DNA of 64,000 bases from positions 31,413,712-31,477,711 of the forward strand of contig CM035807.1 of NCBI GenBank assembly GCA_020466095.1. Direction: 5' to 3'. The stretch is from Chlorops oryzae. Its lineage: Eukaryota; Arthropoda; Insecta; Diptera; Chloropidae. The notes beneath the pieces are model-generated. The model did no database searches. It was not told the origin of the DNA and saw only the letters and a program-made list of their open reading frames with translations. The position numbers and the translations under genes were made by a program. The first letter of the stretch is position 1. Every line of letters starts with the position of its first letter. Below are positions 33,596 through 43,327 of this stretch, in pieces.

Positions 33596-33823
33596 CACAG
33601 TAAAAAAAATAGTTTAATTTTAACCCTCTAATTCCTGGCTCCGTCTCTAGACGGCCCTGTTTCGAACAAATTACCCAAAAAAAAAACCTAATAATTTCAG
33701 ATTCATGTTTTTCTACCCGAAATTAGTCTTATCTGAACTTTTCAGTGAAAAAAATGTTATGGCATTAGAGGGTTAATACAAATTTTGGTGTTTATATATG
33801 TATAAAAATTTAGTATTTTCTGT
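33596..33823. mobile_element. Short element with L-like ends
   Basis: The left end CACAGTAAAAAAAATAGTTTA resembles the L terminus, and the right end TTTAGTATTTTCTGTA resembles its reverse complement. A piggyBac-like MITE is inserted inside. The whole lies about 120 bases upstream of the acetyltransferase start codon. Similarity is partial, so the assignment is tentative. Confidence 0.4.
33620..33776. mobile_element. piggyBac-like MITE (TTAA-flanked)
   Basis: TTAA followed by CCCTCTAATTCC on the left and GGCATTAGAGGG followed by TTAA on the right. TTAA duplications with CCC...GGG ends are the piggyBac signature. A diverged relative lies at 53.65-53.78 kb (CATTAGAGGG, CTACCCG.AAT.AGTCTT). A lone related end, TTAACCCTCTAGTGCC, is at 60315. 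It is under 160 bases, without coding capacity. Confidence 0.65.
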
Positions 33824-33884
33824 ATGAATTATAAAAAAACTTTTATTCATAGAGCAAAAAGAAATGAGAGACATTGCTTCACAT

Positions 33885-34118
33885 TCTGATGTCTGATGAA
33901 TTTTCGAAACAGCATGACACACGTTTTTGAAGGCAGGGTGGACACTTTACTTTATGGTTGGCAACTATGTGTTCTCCTCCACGAGTGGATCAATTTTTCC
34001 TTAAAGTTCAACATTTACTTGCTTTTTCCAAGCCTCAATTTTTCCACAACTATTTTTCGCCTGCGACAGGGTTCGAACTCGGTCTAAGCACTTACGCTTC
34101 CGCTACGCTATCAAGCAT
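33885..34118 (-). mobile_element. tRNA-headed SINE copy 2
   Basis: Minus strand: the head GATAGCGTAGCGGAAGCGTA (A-box-like) is followed by CGAGTTCGAACCCTGTCGCA (B-box) and GGCGAAAAATAG, then the body to about 33885. It aligns with the 25.1-kb copy over head and body. Its 5' edge is cut by the foldback MITE that starts at 34123. Confidence 0.65.
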
Positions 34119-34122
34119 ACAA

Positions 34123-34251
34123 TAGGTCTGTTTCCCTACTGCACGAAACTGCCAAAAACTGCCCAGTCTTCAAAAATTTTAGCAGTTTTGGGCAGTTTTG
34201 AGCAGTTTTGGGCAGTTTTGGGCAGTTTTGTGCAGTACGGGCACAGACGTA
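34123..34251. mobile_element. Foldback MITE E, expanded copy
   Basis: The ends TAGGTCTGTTTCCCTACTGC and GCAGTACGGGCACAGACGTA match the hairpin MITE at 51.7 kb. The interior has expanded into four to five direct copies of GGGCAGTTTT. Confidence 0.7.
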
Positions 34252-34284
34252 ATACAACAGCTAACACTCTTATTTGATTTTAAA

Positions 34285-34365
34285 GCTTGTAGGTTTGATA
34301 AGAATAGATAAGGGCGAATATGACAGCGAGAATAATCGATATGAGTACGATTGATAGCTGTGGGG
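34285..34365 (+). repeat. Repeat C, copy 1
   Basis: GCTTGTAGGTTTGATAAGAA through GATAGCTGTGGGGA is shared, with scattered substitutions, with 43189-43280 in the same orientation. CCAGCCGGAAATTT follows directly, a fragment of the family A terminus. Confidence 0.7.
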
Positions 34366-34447
34366 ATCCAGCCGGAAATTTTCTCATAAAGGACCAATTC
34401 ATTAATTTTTTCACCAAGGGTATCAAGGGGAAAATTTTAGTACTTCT

Positions 34448-34596
34448 CAATTGCAATGGCAATGCCATCGAGAGAATCTCGGGTATCATTTTTCTATAGG
34501 AATTTAGCTCGGGTATCATTTTTCTATAGGAAATTAGCTCGAGTACCGTTTTTCTATAGGCTTTTTATTGCAATTGCAATGGCAATGTCATCGACA
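34448..34596 (+). repeat. Tandem repeat of about 28 bases, three units
   Basis: Three direct copies of about 28 bases share TCGGGTATCATTTTTCTATA (last copy TCGAGTACCGTTTTTCTATA). They are bracketed by a direct pair of CAATTGCAATGGCAATG at 34448 and 34570. No coding frame is supported. Confidence 0.7.
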
Positions 34597-34904
34597 TGTA
34601 GGAATGTAGGTCTAACTCTCGACGTCGAAAAGATTGGGCCGCGATCGAGAAATTCACCCTAAGGCAGGTATAGGAAATTCAACAAATTCGCGAAATTCAC
34701 GAAAAAGCTACCAACAAAAACCATAGCCAGGTATAGAATTTTGTATTTTTGCTGAAAAAGTGTTATCAAAAAGTTAGTGGACAGGGCAGGACTAAAAAAA
34801 ACAATTTCTATTTATCCTTTATATTGAGTTTCTTTGATTAGTTTTATGTTTTTCAAGCTTTTCATATCATTTTATGAGTTTGGTAGATAATTAATATGTA
34901 ATGT

Positions 34905-35054
34905 CCCAGCCGGAAATTTCACTACTTCTGCAGTACTTCCGAAGTGGTGAAAATTCATACTGCGACTACTCGCATTACTAACCCTTAATTCTTATGACAT
35001 TTGTTAGGAGTTGGCCGCTATTTTCAGTACTTCAAAATGCATGTGTTATTCATT
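34905..35054 (+). mobile_element. Repeat family A, copy 2, left part
   Basis: It begins CCCAGCCGGAAATTTCACTA and follows copy 1 closely until ATGTAAAGGAGTT at 35055, where the LOA/R1-like LINE is inserted. The family A sequence resumes in diverged form at 38898 after the second ATGTAAAGGAGTT. Confidence 0.75.
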
Positions 35055-35480
35055 ATGTAAAGGAGTTGGGGGTCAAGACTCATTGTTCATGTTCACACGA
35101 TGATATGTCTAACGAACCAGAGGGAGTCCATGACAACCTAAAACCGATCATACGTGGCGAAGAGTCACACCCTGATCGAGGTGCCCCTGCGTGTCACACA
35201 AGTTGTCCGGGACAGAATCCTCTGCACTATGCAGAGGGCACTTTCCCTGGGAGCTTGTGCGGCTGTGCTAAATATGGCGGATCTAGAGAGGAAAACTCGA
35301 AAAACCCGGAATGCTAAAGGTGTCAATCGTACCGTGCCTACAGGATGAATGTTGCAACGTTTATGCTTCGCAAACGGCAGACTCCAGATAAATGGCGACC
35401 TCTCGTTTTATTTAGCCTTCCCGGAGCATGAGGCTCGGTTTCGGGTGACTGTTTATTTCCTCATTGTTCGTGGGAACTTT

Positions 35481-36672
35481 ATGGACTCAAATATAAACAA
35501 AAACCAAATTGCACTTGTGCAACTAATCGGCGATTCCGAAGGGCAGTCATTGCCCAATGGAATCAACGAACCAATGGACATTGCTCCGACCCAATTGGAA
35601 TTTATTCCAGAAGGGACAGAATACTATCCAACGGGGGCCCAACCTGTCCAAATGGATCTCGATCCAACCGGGCAGGAAGAGCGTACCCCCAATGACGAGG
35701 AAAATGCTTTGCTCTCTTCCCCGACAAAAAGTAGAGCGGACAAGATGCCTAGGCCCGACAGAGCTTCTGGGGCCCAGCGCTGACTTACGACGCCGCCACA
35801 AAACACCCCTAAGAGGCAGATGGGACCATTAGATGCGATATCCGCAGCTGGGAAGCAATCGGGCGCAAAAGTTGCACCAGCTAAGGAGCCCAATGCCTCT
35901 AAGGATGTAAAGTCGGCTAATGCATCGGGCATAAGGTATTCTGGGTATTCTGTCACCGGACTATCCTCAGACCACCTGGTCCACGCAGCAGCTATCCTTG
36001 TTGCAAGACGCCATCCTGACAAGGGTGCGCCAGTTGAAATCGGGTTCCAAGAAGCCCTCCTTCAATAGTTGCACATTCAGACCAGGATGGCTGTCTGTGA
36101 ACTGTGTGGATCCTGAAACGGCAAATTGGCTCAAGGCCAACCTAGAAGCCTTATCGCCGTGGAAATATGCCAAACTAAAACTTGTGAATGAGAAGGAGGT
36201 GCCCCGTCCACAAATATACATAGGATACTTCCCAGAAAGAGCGACAACCTCAAATGAGGATATCCTATCCTTGGTCCAAGGCCAGAACATCGGTCTGAGG
36301 ATAAGTGACTGGCGGGTGCTCAACAGGGCGCAAAGAGGTGCCTCAATAGAGCTTACGCTGTCGCTGGACCCGATATCAGCCAAAAACCAGACTGAGAGGG
36401 ACTATAAGGTAAACTATAGCTTTCGCAGGGCGAAGATTCACCCGAAAGCCAAGGCCATTGCAAATAGTGGAGATGTTGTTTCCAAGGCATCCGAAGAGCA
36501 ACCTTGTTGCTCAAAGGTAGCCCAGAGCTCGGGAAAAACCAAAGCTCCTGCATCCCATGAAATCGTAGGAGGTGCCCATCTCCCTCCATCGTCAACACCT
36601 TCATCTTCAGCTGCCAGCTCCAAAACCTTCTTACGCCCACCTGTGAACCCATATCCAGGGCGGAAATGGTGA
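35481..36672 (+). pseudogene. LINE ORF1 (nucleic-acid-binding protein), broken
   Basis: A likely start is MDSNINKNQ at 35481. The frame stops at TGA 35781-35783, continues in the same frame to about 36000, then shifts by one to the frame ending at 36672. The last part has GWLSVNCVDPETANWLKANL and SDWRVLNRAQRGASIELTLS, resembling the DUF4780-type domain of ORF1 proteins in LOA/R1-like elements. There is at least one nonsense codon and one frameshift. The family assignment is from memory of motifs. Confidence 0.65.
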
Positions 36673-36748
36673 GGGAGGACGCAAGAAAAAAGGGTTATGG
36701 CAAGCGAAACGAGAAAGAAGGTCGCTAAACGCGCCTCAAAGGTCAGAA

Positions 36749-37380
36749 ATGACCAAGCTCCATAGACGGATGAAGGCCATACAAGTGAATCTCCATCATG
36801 CAAAGGTGGCCTCGGATATCCTAAGCAGGAGGTTCACAAAAGAGGAACTGGACATACCGCTTGTCGAGAAACCCTGGGCTCACGCTGGGACCGTCAAGGA
36901 TCTCAACCCACGCGATTGTAAGGTAATCTATGCCAAAAATCATTGCAGACCAAGAACTTCAATCATTGTAAGCAACAAAAATAACATTTTTCTCATTTCA
37001 GAGCTTTTCGCAAAGATCCCAACGTTGAGAGGGGAGCAAGAGGTGGTACTAGCATGAGCCTACCTTCCCGGAGACTCCAATGAGATACCCACAAGGGATC
37101 TCATGGCTCTCGAGGAGTTTTGTGGTAGGAGGAACCTCAAATGAGCTAATGCTCATCACACGACATAGGGTAGTACCAACATCAACTTAAGGGGTGACTC
37201 ACTATTAGACTATATTATTAGTAAGTATATCACTATTCTAAACTAAACTTACTGTCTGTTTTCTCAAACTGGCACGTCTCAAAAGAAGTATCTATGTCAG
37301 ATCATAGACACATAAGGTTTGAAATAGACGCACCCCGATTTCTTTCGAATCGGTTGGAAAATAAAGAAGTTATAAGAGAT
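36749..37380 (+). pseudogene. LINE ORF2 start (APE-type endonuclease), broken
   Basis: The frame opens with QVNLHHAKVASDIL and PLVEKPWA, the usual endonuclease N-terminus of this group, and runs to 37057. Other frames then carry YLPGDSNEIPTRDLMALEEF, ANAHH, GDSLLDYIIS and MSDHRHIRFEI, the remaining endonuclease motifs. Frameshifts and stop codons separate them. Similarity ends near 37380, before any reverse transcriptase motif. Confidence 0.7.
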
Positions 37381-37802
37381 TTTCCAAACTTTGTTTACTA
37401 TATACGTTAAATATATGTTTATCATTTTTAGTTACCGAAAAAAATTTTAAAAATTAAAATGAAATTTAAAAAAATCAAAACAAACCAAAAAAGTCAACTT
37501 TATTTTGTTTAGACGAGCCGTTTTGGAGTTATTTGGCAAAATCTCGTAAAGTATCCAAAAAACACGTTTTTTGCCCATATCTCAAAAACTATTCTTTGGG
37601 GAAAAAAAACGGATGCCATTTTCGTGATCAGCGACCCCAATTTAGTCTTAAAACCATCATTTCGTCTCTGCTCTTTTTTTTGTAAACTAGTGTAATTGTT
37701 CAATATACCACTGTCGAAAATATAAGCACTATCAAAGCACTCTTTCTCTGGACACGCCACTGATCACAGGGCCAATGAAAACCTGCCCCACAGATGCGCT
37801 AG
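37381..37802. repeat. Non-LINE segment in place of the RT domain, with repeat B copy 1
   Basis: AT-rich DNA without LINE coding similarity. Its right part (37691-37798) matches 40520-40640 in the same orientation (CAATATACCACTGT, CAAAGCACTCTTTCTCT). It may be an insertion accompanied by deletion of the reverse transcriptase, or a chimeric join. Confidence 0.55.
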
Positions 37803-38790
37803 GTGTCTTTACTGACATCCCCCAATCTCTCTCCAAATTCAAAGAGAGGCATGTGCAAGCGCTCTAAGATTTCACAATTTGCTAAGCCTCAAAAGCGGCA
37901 CCTTTCGATACTGCTTAATGTATCGGAAGACCCAATAATGAAGATACCAGATCGAATACAACGTAAAGTGTATTTTAAACGCAAGTTTAGTGTAATTATC
38001 CCTAAACGATGCGATTTTAAAAATATCTTACTTGGCATAAAGAAAGGATCACAAGTCTGGTACGCAGATGGATCCAAACTTGAGAACGGAAGTACAGGAG
38101 CAGGCATTTTGGGACCAAGATTCCAAAAAGCAATACCAATGGGTACCTATCCAGCCTGAATTTGAAGACAAAAGGATGCAATATCCATATCCTGTCTGAT
38201 AGTCAGGCTGCCCTACTAGCACTTCGAGCTGTAAACGTCACATCTGGGCTAGTAGAGAATTGCCTCAGTCTGTTGATGGGCTTGAAACAGCAACAAAGTC
38301 TCGCGAAGCGATGAGCTCAAAGACACCTTTTGGGGCCCGAACCTTTCTGTACACTTCAAAGGTCACATGGTACAGAACTTCTGCGGAACTGGGAGGAAAT
38401 GAGCTTTCGCTCATCCTGGATGAAATCAAAAGGTCAAAGGCATGCCAAAAGGTCAAAGGCATGCCAAAAGGTCAAAGGCATACGAAAAGATTCATCAATC
38501 CCGATAAACAAATCCCTAATACCTTACTGTATCTCGGCAGGAAAGATCTTAAAATCCTTACCGAATACTTCACAGGGCACTGCAAATTGAGATATCATCT
38601 CAAAAAGATGGGCCTAACGAATGAATCGGTGTGCCGATTCTGTGAAATGGACGAAGAAACGCCAGAACACGTCCTATGCGACTATCCATCTCTGGCCAGT
38701 CGCAGAATTCTAAACTTTGGGGAGGCGCTTGTTTCCCCCTACAAATATTGGAGCGTCTTTAAACCGTCCACAGTGCTTAGATACATATAG
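37803..38790 (+). pseudogene. LINE ORF2 end: RNase H remnant and CCHC knuckle
   Basis: The first frame carries VWYADGSKLENGSTGAGILG, the RNase H start with its catalytic DGS. After frame breaks near 38160-38260, a second frame carries SKVTWYRTSAE and then CRFCEMDEETPEHVLCDYP, a C-x2-C-x7-H-x4-C knuckle typical of the C-terminus in this group. A 19-base unit (AGGTCAAAGGCATGCCAAA) is triplicated at 38431-38483. Because 19 is not a multiple of three, each added unit shifts the frame. Confidence 0.7.
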
Positions 38791-38897
38791 GGCCTCAGGA
38801 TAGTAAATTAAGATGGCATTGGGGTTAGCACAATAGACCCAATATGGGTCGCGGTGCTCACAACTCCCCCACTTAATAATAATAATGTAAAGGAGTT

Positions 38898-39000
38898 TAT
38901 GGCGCTAAATCGCATGAAAGCTTCATTTGAGAAAAGAGAACATGCTAGCTGGGTGAAATAGATCCAACGTGCAGGATTTAAAATAAGTAAACGCTACTGG
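38898..39000 (+). mobile_element. Repeat family A, copy 2, right part
   Basis: GCATGAAAGCTTCATTTGAG and the following bases resemble GCATGAAAACTTCAATTGGG of copies 1 and 3, with more substitutions. The copy fades out near 39000 without a clear right terminus. Confidence 0.5.
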
Positions 39001-39849
39001 GATCTGGGAGGGAAAGCAACAGAAATATTTATGATTTTTAAATTTTTTAATTTTGTATTTCCACGTTACTGATTCTATCACAATTGTTTAGTTTTAAATG
39101 CACTTCAATGAAAAGTAGAAGTGAAATAAACTTGCTCAAAAAATTTGTAAATCATAGCAGACATCTTGAAAATAAAAACTCGAACTTTTTTTTATATGAT
39201 GAAATTCTTAAAAGAGCAATCTTTGGCTTACAATAGCCAGCCAGCAATTTCGTATTTAAGACAAAATTTGGTTTAAAATTTTACGAACTTTAACTGGAAA
39301 AATTGGTAATTTTTTGCTGAGATTATTTAAATTGATTTTAAAAAAAGTTCAAGTTTGTTTTTAAATCCTATTTTTCCTCAGGTTAAACCGCTAATAAGGT
39401 ATAACAAATGTACCACAGATTTGAAGTAAATTGATCGAAGATTTAAAAAAAAATTAAAAAAGCATGTGTTAATTGGACCTTTTCCATACCAAAATGGCTC
39501 CCAAAGTAAAATAATTGAAAATTTTTTCAGAATTTTTGACTTTGATTTTTTTGTTTCGATAATTTTCTTGATAATTAATAGCGGAGCAACTTGAAAAATA
39601 TCGCATAAGCATCGAAGTCTTTGAAAAATTAAAAAATTGAACGGCCTTATCTCGCTGCTTGTCAGCTAATTAAAGAATTATTTTGTACAAATTTGATTGA
39701 CAATTTAAAAAATCCTGACCTTCATATAAGTATTATGTTCTATACTCTTTGGTCGGCACTAGGACAACAACTGCAAATCAAAAAAAAAAAAAAACACAGA
39801 TCAGTGATATCAAACGAAATGGGAATGTCAAAATCCGTTTAGTTATAAT
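39001..39849. other. AT-rich DNA, no gene seen
   Basis: There is no recognisable coding sequence. Long A-runs occur, for example at 39779-39794. Confidence 0.55.
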
Positions 39850-39960
39850 CAAGGTGTATTTAACAAGGTGATATCAATTTTACAATAAGAACAACAAATC
39901 TGAAACTAAACTGTCAAAATATATGAAATTTTTAGACTTTTTAGTTTCTTTGCAATTCTT
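39850..39960 (+). mobile_element. Solo left end of the 1.6-kb element family
   Basis: CAAGGTGTATTTAACAAGGT onward matches the first 105 bases of the element at 30799 with few changes. No partner right end was found downstream, so it is a truncated copy. Confidence 0.7.
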
Positions 39961-40385
39961 GCAAATTCCTCAATGTCATCGATTATCTTTACATTTTTGT
40001 CAAATTCAAGTATTTTTTATTGATTGAGAATTTTTTCTTTATAGGGAGAGCTACAATACAATTATATCAGTTTGGCAGCACTGTATGTCACTCAGGAGCC
40101 GTTTCTATTTTGGCTCATTTTACAACCTTGTTGGGAACCTACCACCGTCACAGCTGCCACTTAAGGACAAAAAATCAACCAAAACCTGAAAAATCTACCA
40201 ATTACATTTAAAAAACTACCAATTTCAAAACTTATCCATGATGCAAATCTGTTTCAATATGTGTTTAATTGAAAGTATCGTCGGCTTTAAAAACGTGCGT
40301 TTCTTTTTTGATTTCCAATGATAAATACTAGTGATGGGTTGATACCGATACAAAATATCGGGCATTGCTCCTTTAAGGTCTTCTT

Positions 40386-40480
40386 CCATAGAACGCATCA
40401 GGCACGGAGCGCACGCGACGCGCTTAAGTTGAACATAAATTAACATGGACGCAACGCTCGACGCCTGACGTATTCTATGG
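40386..40480. mobile_element. Small palindromic MITE J
   Basis: CCATAGAACGCATCAGGC on the left pairs with GCCTGACGTATTCTATGG on the right with two mismatches. It is GC-rich inside, about 95 bases, with no coding capacity. Confidence 0.6.
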
Positions 40481-40519
40481 GACAAAGCATGACACAAAAT
40501 TTTTTTCCGGTTAATGTCT

Positions 40520-40640
40520 TATAATTGCTCAATATGCCACTGTGGTAAATATAAGCGCTACCAAAGCACTCTTTCTCTCGCTACGCCCATGTGCATGATG
40601 CCGTAATAAAGACCTGCTTCTCCTCTTAGATCCCCGCGGC
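40520..40640 (+). repeat. Repeat B, copy 2
   Basis: It matches the segment at 37691-37798 (CAATAT.CCACTGT, ATATAAGC.CTA.CAAAGCACTCTTTCTCT). It lies directly against the truncated family A copy 3. Confidence 0.6.
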
Positions 40641-40997
40641 GTATACATATTATTTTTTCAAATGAAATTCTCACTCCCGTTGGCACCATAGTCTTTGTTC
40701 AGAATGATATTATGATTCATGTTAGCAGCAAATACTTTATTTACAAATGAAATAATCATGCACATTGGATCCATTTTAGCCAGCCAGCACGTGCACTTTT
40801 CCCAATTGAAGTTTTCATGCGGATCAGGGTCATACACTCCTGTTCCTAATGAATAACACATGAATTTTGAAGTACTGAAAATAGCGGTCATCTCCTAACA
40901 AACTTCATTAGAAGTAAGGGTTAGTAATGCGAGTAGTCGCAGTATGAATTTTCACCACTTCGAAAGTACTGCAGAAGTAGTGAAATTTCCGGCTGGG
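40641..40997 (-). mobile_element. Repeat family A, copy 3, truncated
   Basis: Reverse-orientation copy ending in CCGGCTGGG at 40997. It includes the 77-codon frame at 40891-40658 shared with copy 1. The far end is lost where repeat B begins. Confidence 0.7.
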
Positions 40998-41238
40998 TAG
41001 TACCATCGACAATTGTATCGATTATGAATATTAGTATATATAGCTAAAAACAACCAAATGAAAAAAACTACCAAGCTACCAAAATCAAAAAAAAATTTAA
41101 AAAATACCAAGTTTGGTAGAAAACTACCAATCGTGGCAGCCGTGACAACGGTCTTGGATACCCACCAAAATGCACATTATTCACTTAGATACTCACCAAA
41201 AGTATTTCTCTCTCGCTCTTTTTTTTTTTGCTTGCCGA

Positions 41239-41290
41239 GCAGTGCTGCCACAAGGGAAAAATTTTTTTAACACTGCTCAAAAAAGTTAAC
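41239..41290 (+). repeat. Fragment of the CAGTGCTGCCA repeat
   Basis: CAGTGCTGCCACAAGGGAAA with TTTTTTTAACA matches the repeat starting at 19927. Confidence 0.5.
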
Positions 41291-41492
41291 AGAATCACAA
41301 CAAAGTTAACGTATTTGTTTTTTAATAAATTCAGTTTGTGAATAAAGAAATAGAAGTAACACATTTTTTCTCAATAATCTCAATTGCGCTTATACATTAA
41401 AATAACGTTTTTTTGAAACTGAAAAAGATCGATTCTGCTTATACATATTTTGTTATTTAACCGAAAAAAGCTCAATACCGTTTGTGCAAAAG

Positions 41493-41986
41493 CAGGGACG
41501 TGAACCGGGTGGAAAATGTGCCCGGTTCGGTTCGGCGGTTCGAACCGAGTTTGAACTTTTGGATTGGTTCATCAAACCGGTTTTTCTACTTCTTTGAACC
41601 GAGGTTTCGGTTCGGTTCATCGGTTCGGGCATTTCTCAAACTGAAAAAATTTGTTAACACGTTTTCCCACTTCTAACGCAATTTTCTTACCATTTAGGCT
41701 TAAAATTTGCACAATAAAAAGTTGGTGGTGCTTACCTTACTCATATTAGAGATGGTATTGATACTAATATATATCGAATATCGACTTCAATTTTTTTTCT
41801 TTTTGGCCAATGGGAGTGGGAGTGGGAGCATGGTTGCAGGCAAAAATGAAACCCTGAACCTTAACAAAAAGGAGTTCGGTTTTCGGTTCGGTTCAAACAT
41901 TTGTAAAAAAAAATCGGTTCGGTTTATGGTTCGGTTCATCAGCAGATAAAAGCAGTTTTCCGGCTTAAACCCGGTTCACGTCCCTG
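41493..41986. mobile_element. Non-autonomous hAT-like element, 494 bases
   Basis: The ends are CAGGGACGTGAACCGGG and CCCGGTTCACGTCCCTG. The flanking octamers TGCAAAAG (41485-41492) and GGCAAAAG (41987-41994) match at seven of eight positions, as expected for a hAT target duplication. The interior is built largely from GGTTCGGTTC-type motifs on both strands, many copies of the terminal ACCGG/GGTTC words. No transposase is present. Confidence 0.8.
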
Positions 41987-42064
41987 GGCAAAAGTATGCA
42001 AAAGTGCTAAAAGGCAAGACTTCAAAAAAGTAAGCAAATTGAACAAGATTTCACAAGTTCACAT

Positions 42065-42516
42065 TAAAAGCTAGTACACAAAGGCAGCGGAATTTGACAT
42101 TCCATATAAAAATGTATGGGACAATTCCGTCGCGGAATGCAAAGAAATTGAAACTCCAATTAATTCCTTCGGCTAGTACACAAGAGTGAAAAAAGAGCGG
42201 AGGAATTTGACATAGCGTTTTTTTTGTTTTAATTGTCAACAGATGGCGCTGAAGCGAATTTCTTCGCCATTTATTGGCCGAGTTGAATTAATTGCGAAGG
42301 AATTTTGACATTAGCAGCTGAATCCATCGGAAAATTATGGTGAACGGTTATACTGAGTTCGAATATTGAAATTATTACGCTTCAAACAGCTCATGTATTT
42401 GTATTCAAATTTACCGCCCTATGGTATCTGTCAATCTGACATTCCTTCGCGGAAATAAAATTTATTCAGCCTCAATTCCGCCAATGAATTCCGCTGCCTT
42501 TGTGTACTAGCTTTTA
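42065..42516. mobile_element. MITE with 30-base perfect terminal inverted repeats
   Basis: The left end starting TAAAAGCTAGTACACAAAGG (42065-42094) and the right end (42487-42516) are perfect reverse complements over 30 bases. The outer TA may be the target duplication (Tc1/mariner type). A partial copy of the terminus (CTAGTACACAAGAGTG, then GCGGAGGAATTTGACAT) lies inside at about 42174, so the element is internally duplicated. Confidence 0.8.
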
Positions 42517-42615
42517 GGCTTTAAGAAGAACCGTCCGCAATGGGAATACTTTTTGTTACTCGTTTTTTAAGTTATTTTGGAAGAATTATGTTTTTTTTTA
42601 TTTTGTATATTAATA

Positions 42616-42776
42616 CAGTGCACTACGGATAAATGCAACACGAATAAATGCAAAAACCTCATAAGTGCAAGGTGCTTTGAAGCCTTTTTTATAAATATGC
42701 ACGGATTTATGCAAAGAATGCATAAGTGCACAAGAATTGGAGCAAAAAACGTGTTGCATTTATCCGTACTCTACTG
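42616..42776. mobile_element. pogo-like MITE, 161 bases
   Basis: Flanked by TA on both sides. The ends are CAGTGCACTACGGATAAATG and, reversed, CAGTAGAGTACGGATAAATG, continuing CAACACG on both. CAGT...ACTG ends with TA sites are typical of pogo/Tigger-type Tc1/mariner elements. No coding capacity. Confidence 0.75.
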
Positions 42777-42806
42777 TATGCAAAAAAATAAAGAAAAGTT
42801 GTTTTA

Positions 42807-43036
42807 GGGGCTGTCCATTAATTACGTAAGCATAAAAGGGGGAGCAGGGGGTTCGAAAAATCTTACGCCTGCTTATAAAGGGTGTCTGATTTATACTAAA
42901 GTATGCTTACGAGGGGGGGGGGGGCAAAAATGGTAAAAATCGCCCTTACGTAATTAATGGACAGCCCCTTACGTGGGGGAGGGGGGGGGGGTCAAATATG
43001 GCCAAAATCGCCCTTACGTAATTAATGGACAGCCCC
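42807..43036. mobile_element. MITE with GGGGCTGTCC ends and a duplicated right terminus
   Basis: The left end is GGGGCTGTCCATTAATTACG. Its reverse complement occurs twice on the right, ending at 42968 and again at 43036, with the 68-base block (G-run, GTCAAATATGG, AAAATCGCCCTTACG) repeated in tandem. This terminus is widely seen in arthropod repeats. I cannot assign the superfamily. Confidence 0.7.
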
Positions 43037-43188
43037 TTAGTTTCTCTACAAAAATAAAACTTATATTTGGCTATTCTTTATGCATCTTGGCTATTTTTTT
43101 AAATATTTTTGGCTATTAAAAAATTTTGGTCGCGGCAACGCTGCATACAATACTACAAGTGACACTCTAATTTTTTTTTTTTTAATTT

Positions 43189-43280
43189 GCTTGTAGGTTT
43201 GATAAGAATACATAAGAGCGAATACGACAGAGAGAATAGTCGAAATGAGTGCGACTGAAAACGACTGATAGCTGTGGGGA
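43189..43280 (+). repeat. Repeat C, copy 2
   Basis: Direct relative of 34285-34365. Here it lies just inside the left inverted repeat of the host element and is extended by a few inserted bases. Confidence 0.7.
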
Positions 43281-43327
43281 GTTGAAATTTGTTCTTGACT
43301 GTGTGTTAGTGACACTGGCATTGTACG

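Larger units (their letters stand above)
35068..38884 (+). mobile_element. LOA/R1-like non-LTR retrotransposon, degenerate, RT lost
   Basis: The element is flanked by the 13-base target duplication ATGTAAAGGAGTT (35055-35067 and 38885-38897) and ends in TAATAATAA. In order it holds ORF1 remnants, the start of ORF2 (endonuclease), a 0.4-kb foreign-looking segment where the reverse transcriptase should be, an RNase H remnant and a C-terminal CCHC-type knuckle. It is inserted in family A. The RNase H plus knuckle architecture and ORF1 type point to the LOA (Bilbo-like)/R1 group. It is inactive. Confidence 0.8.
40140..41150. repeat. Imperfect inverted pair bracketing a repeat cluster
   Basis: CCACCGTCACAGCTGCCAC (40141-40159) is inverted at 41132-41150 as GTGGCAGCCGTGACAACGG, with one extra base and a substitution. 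Both arms are next to CTACCAA-rich DNA. The pair encloses several small elements. It may be one old element that received later insertions. Confidence 0.45.
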
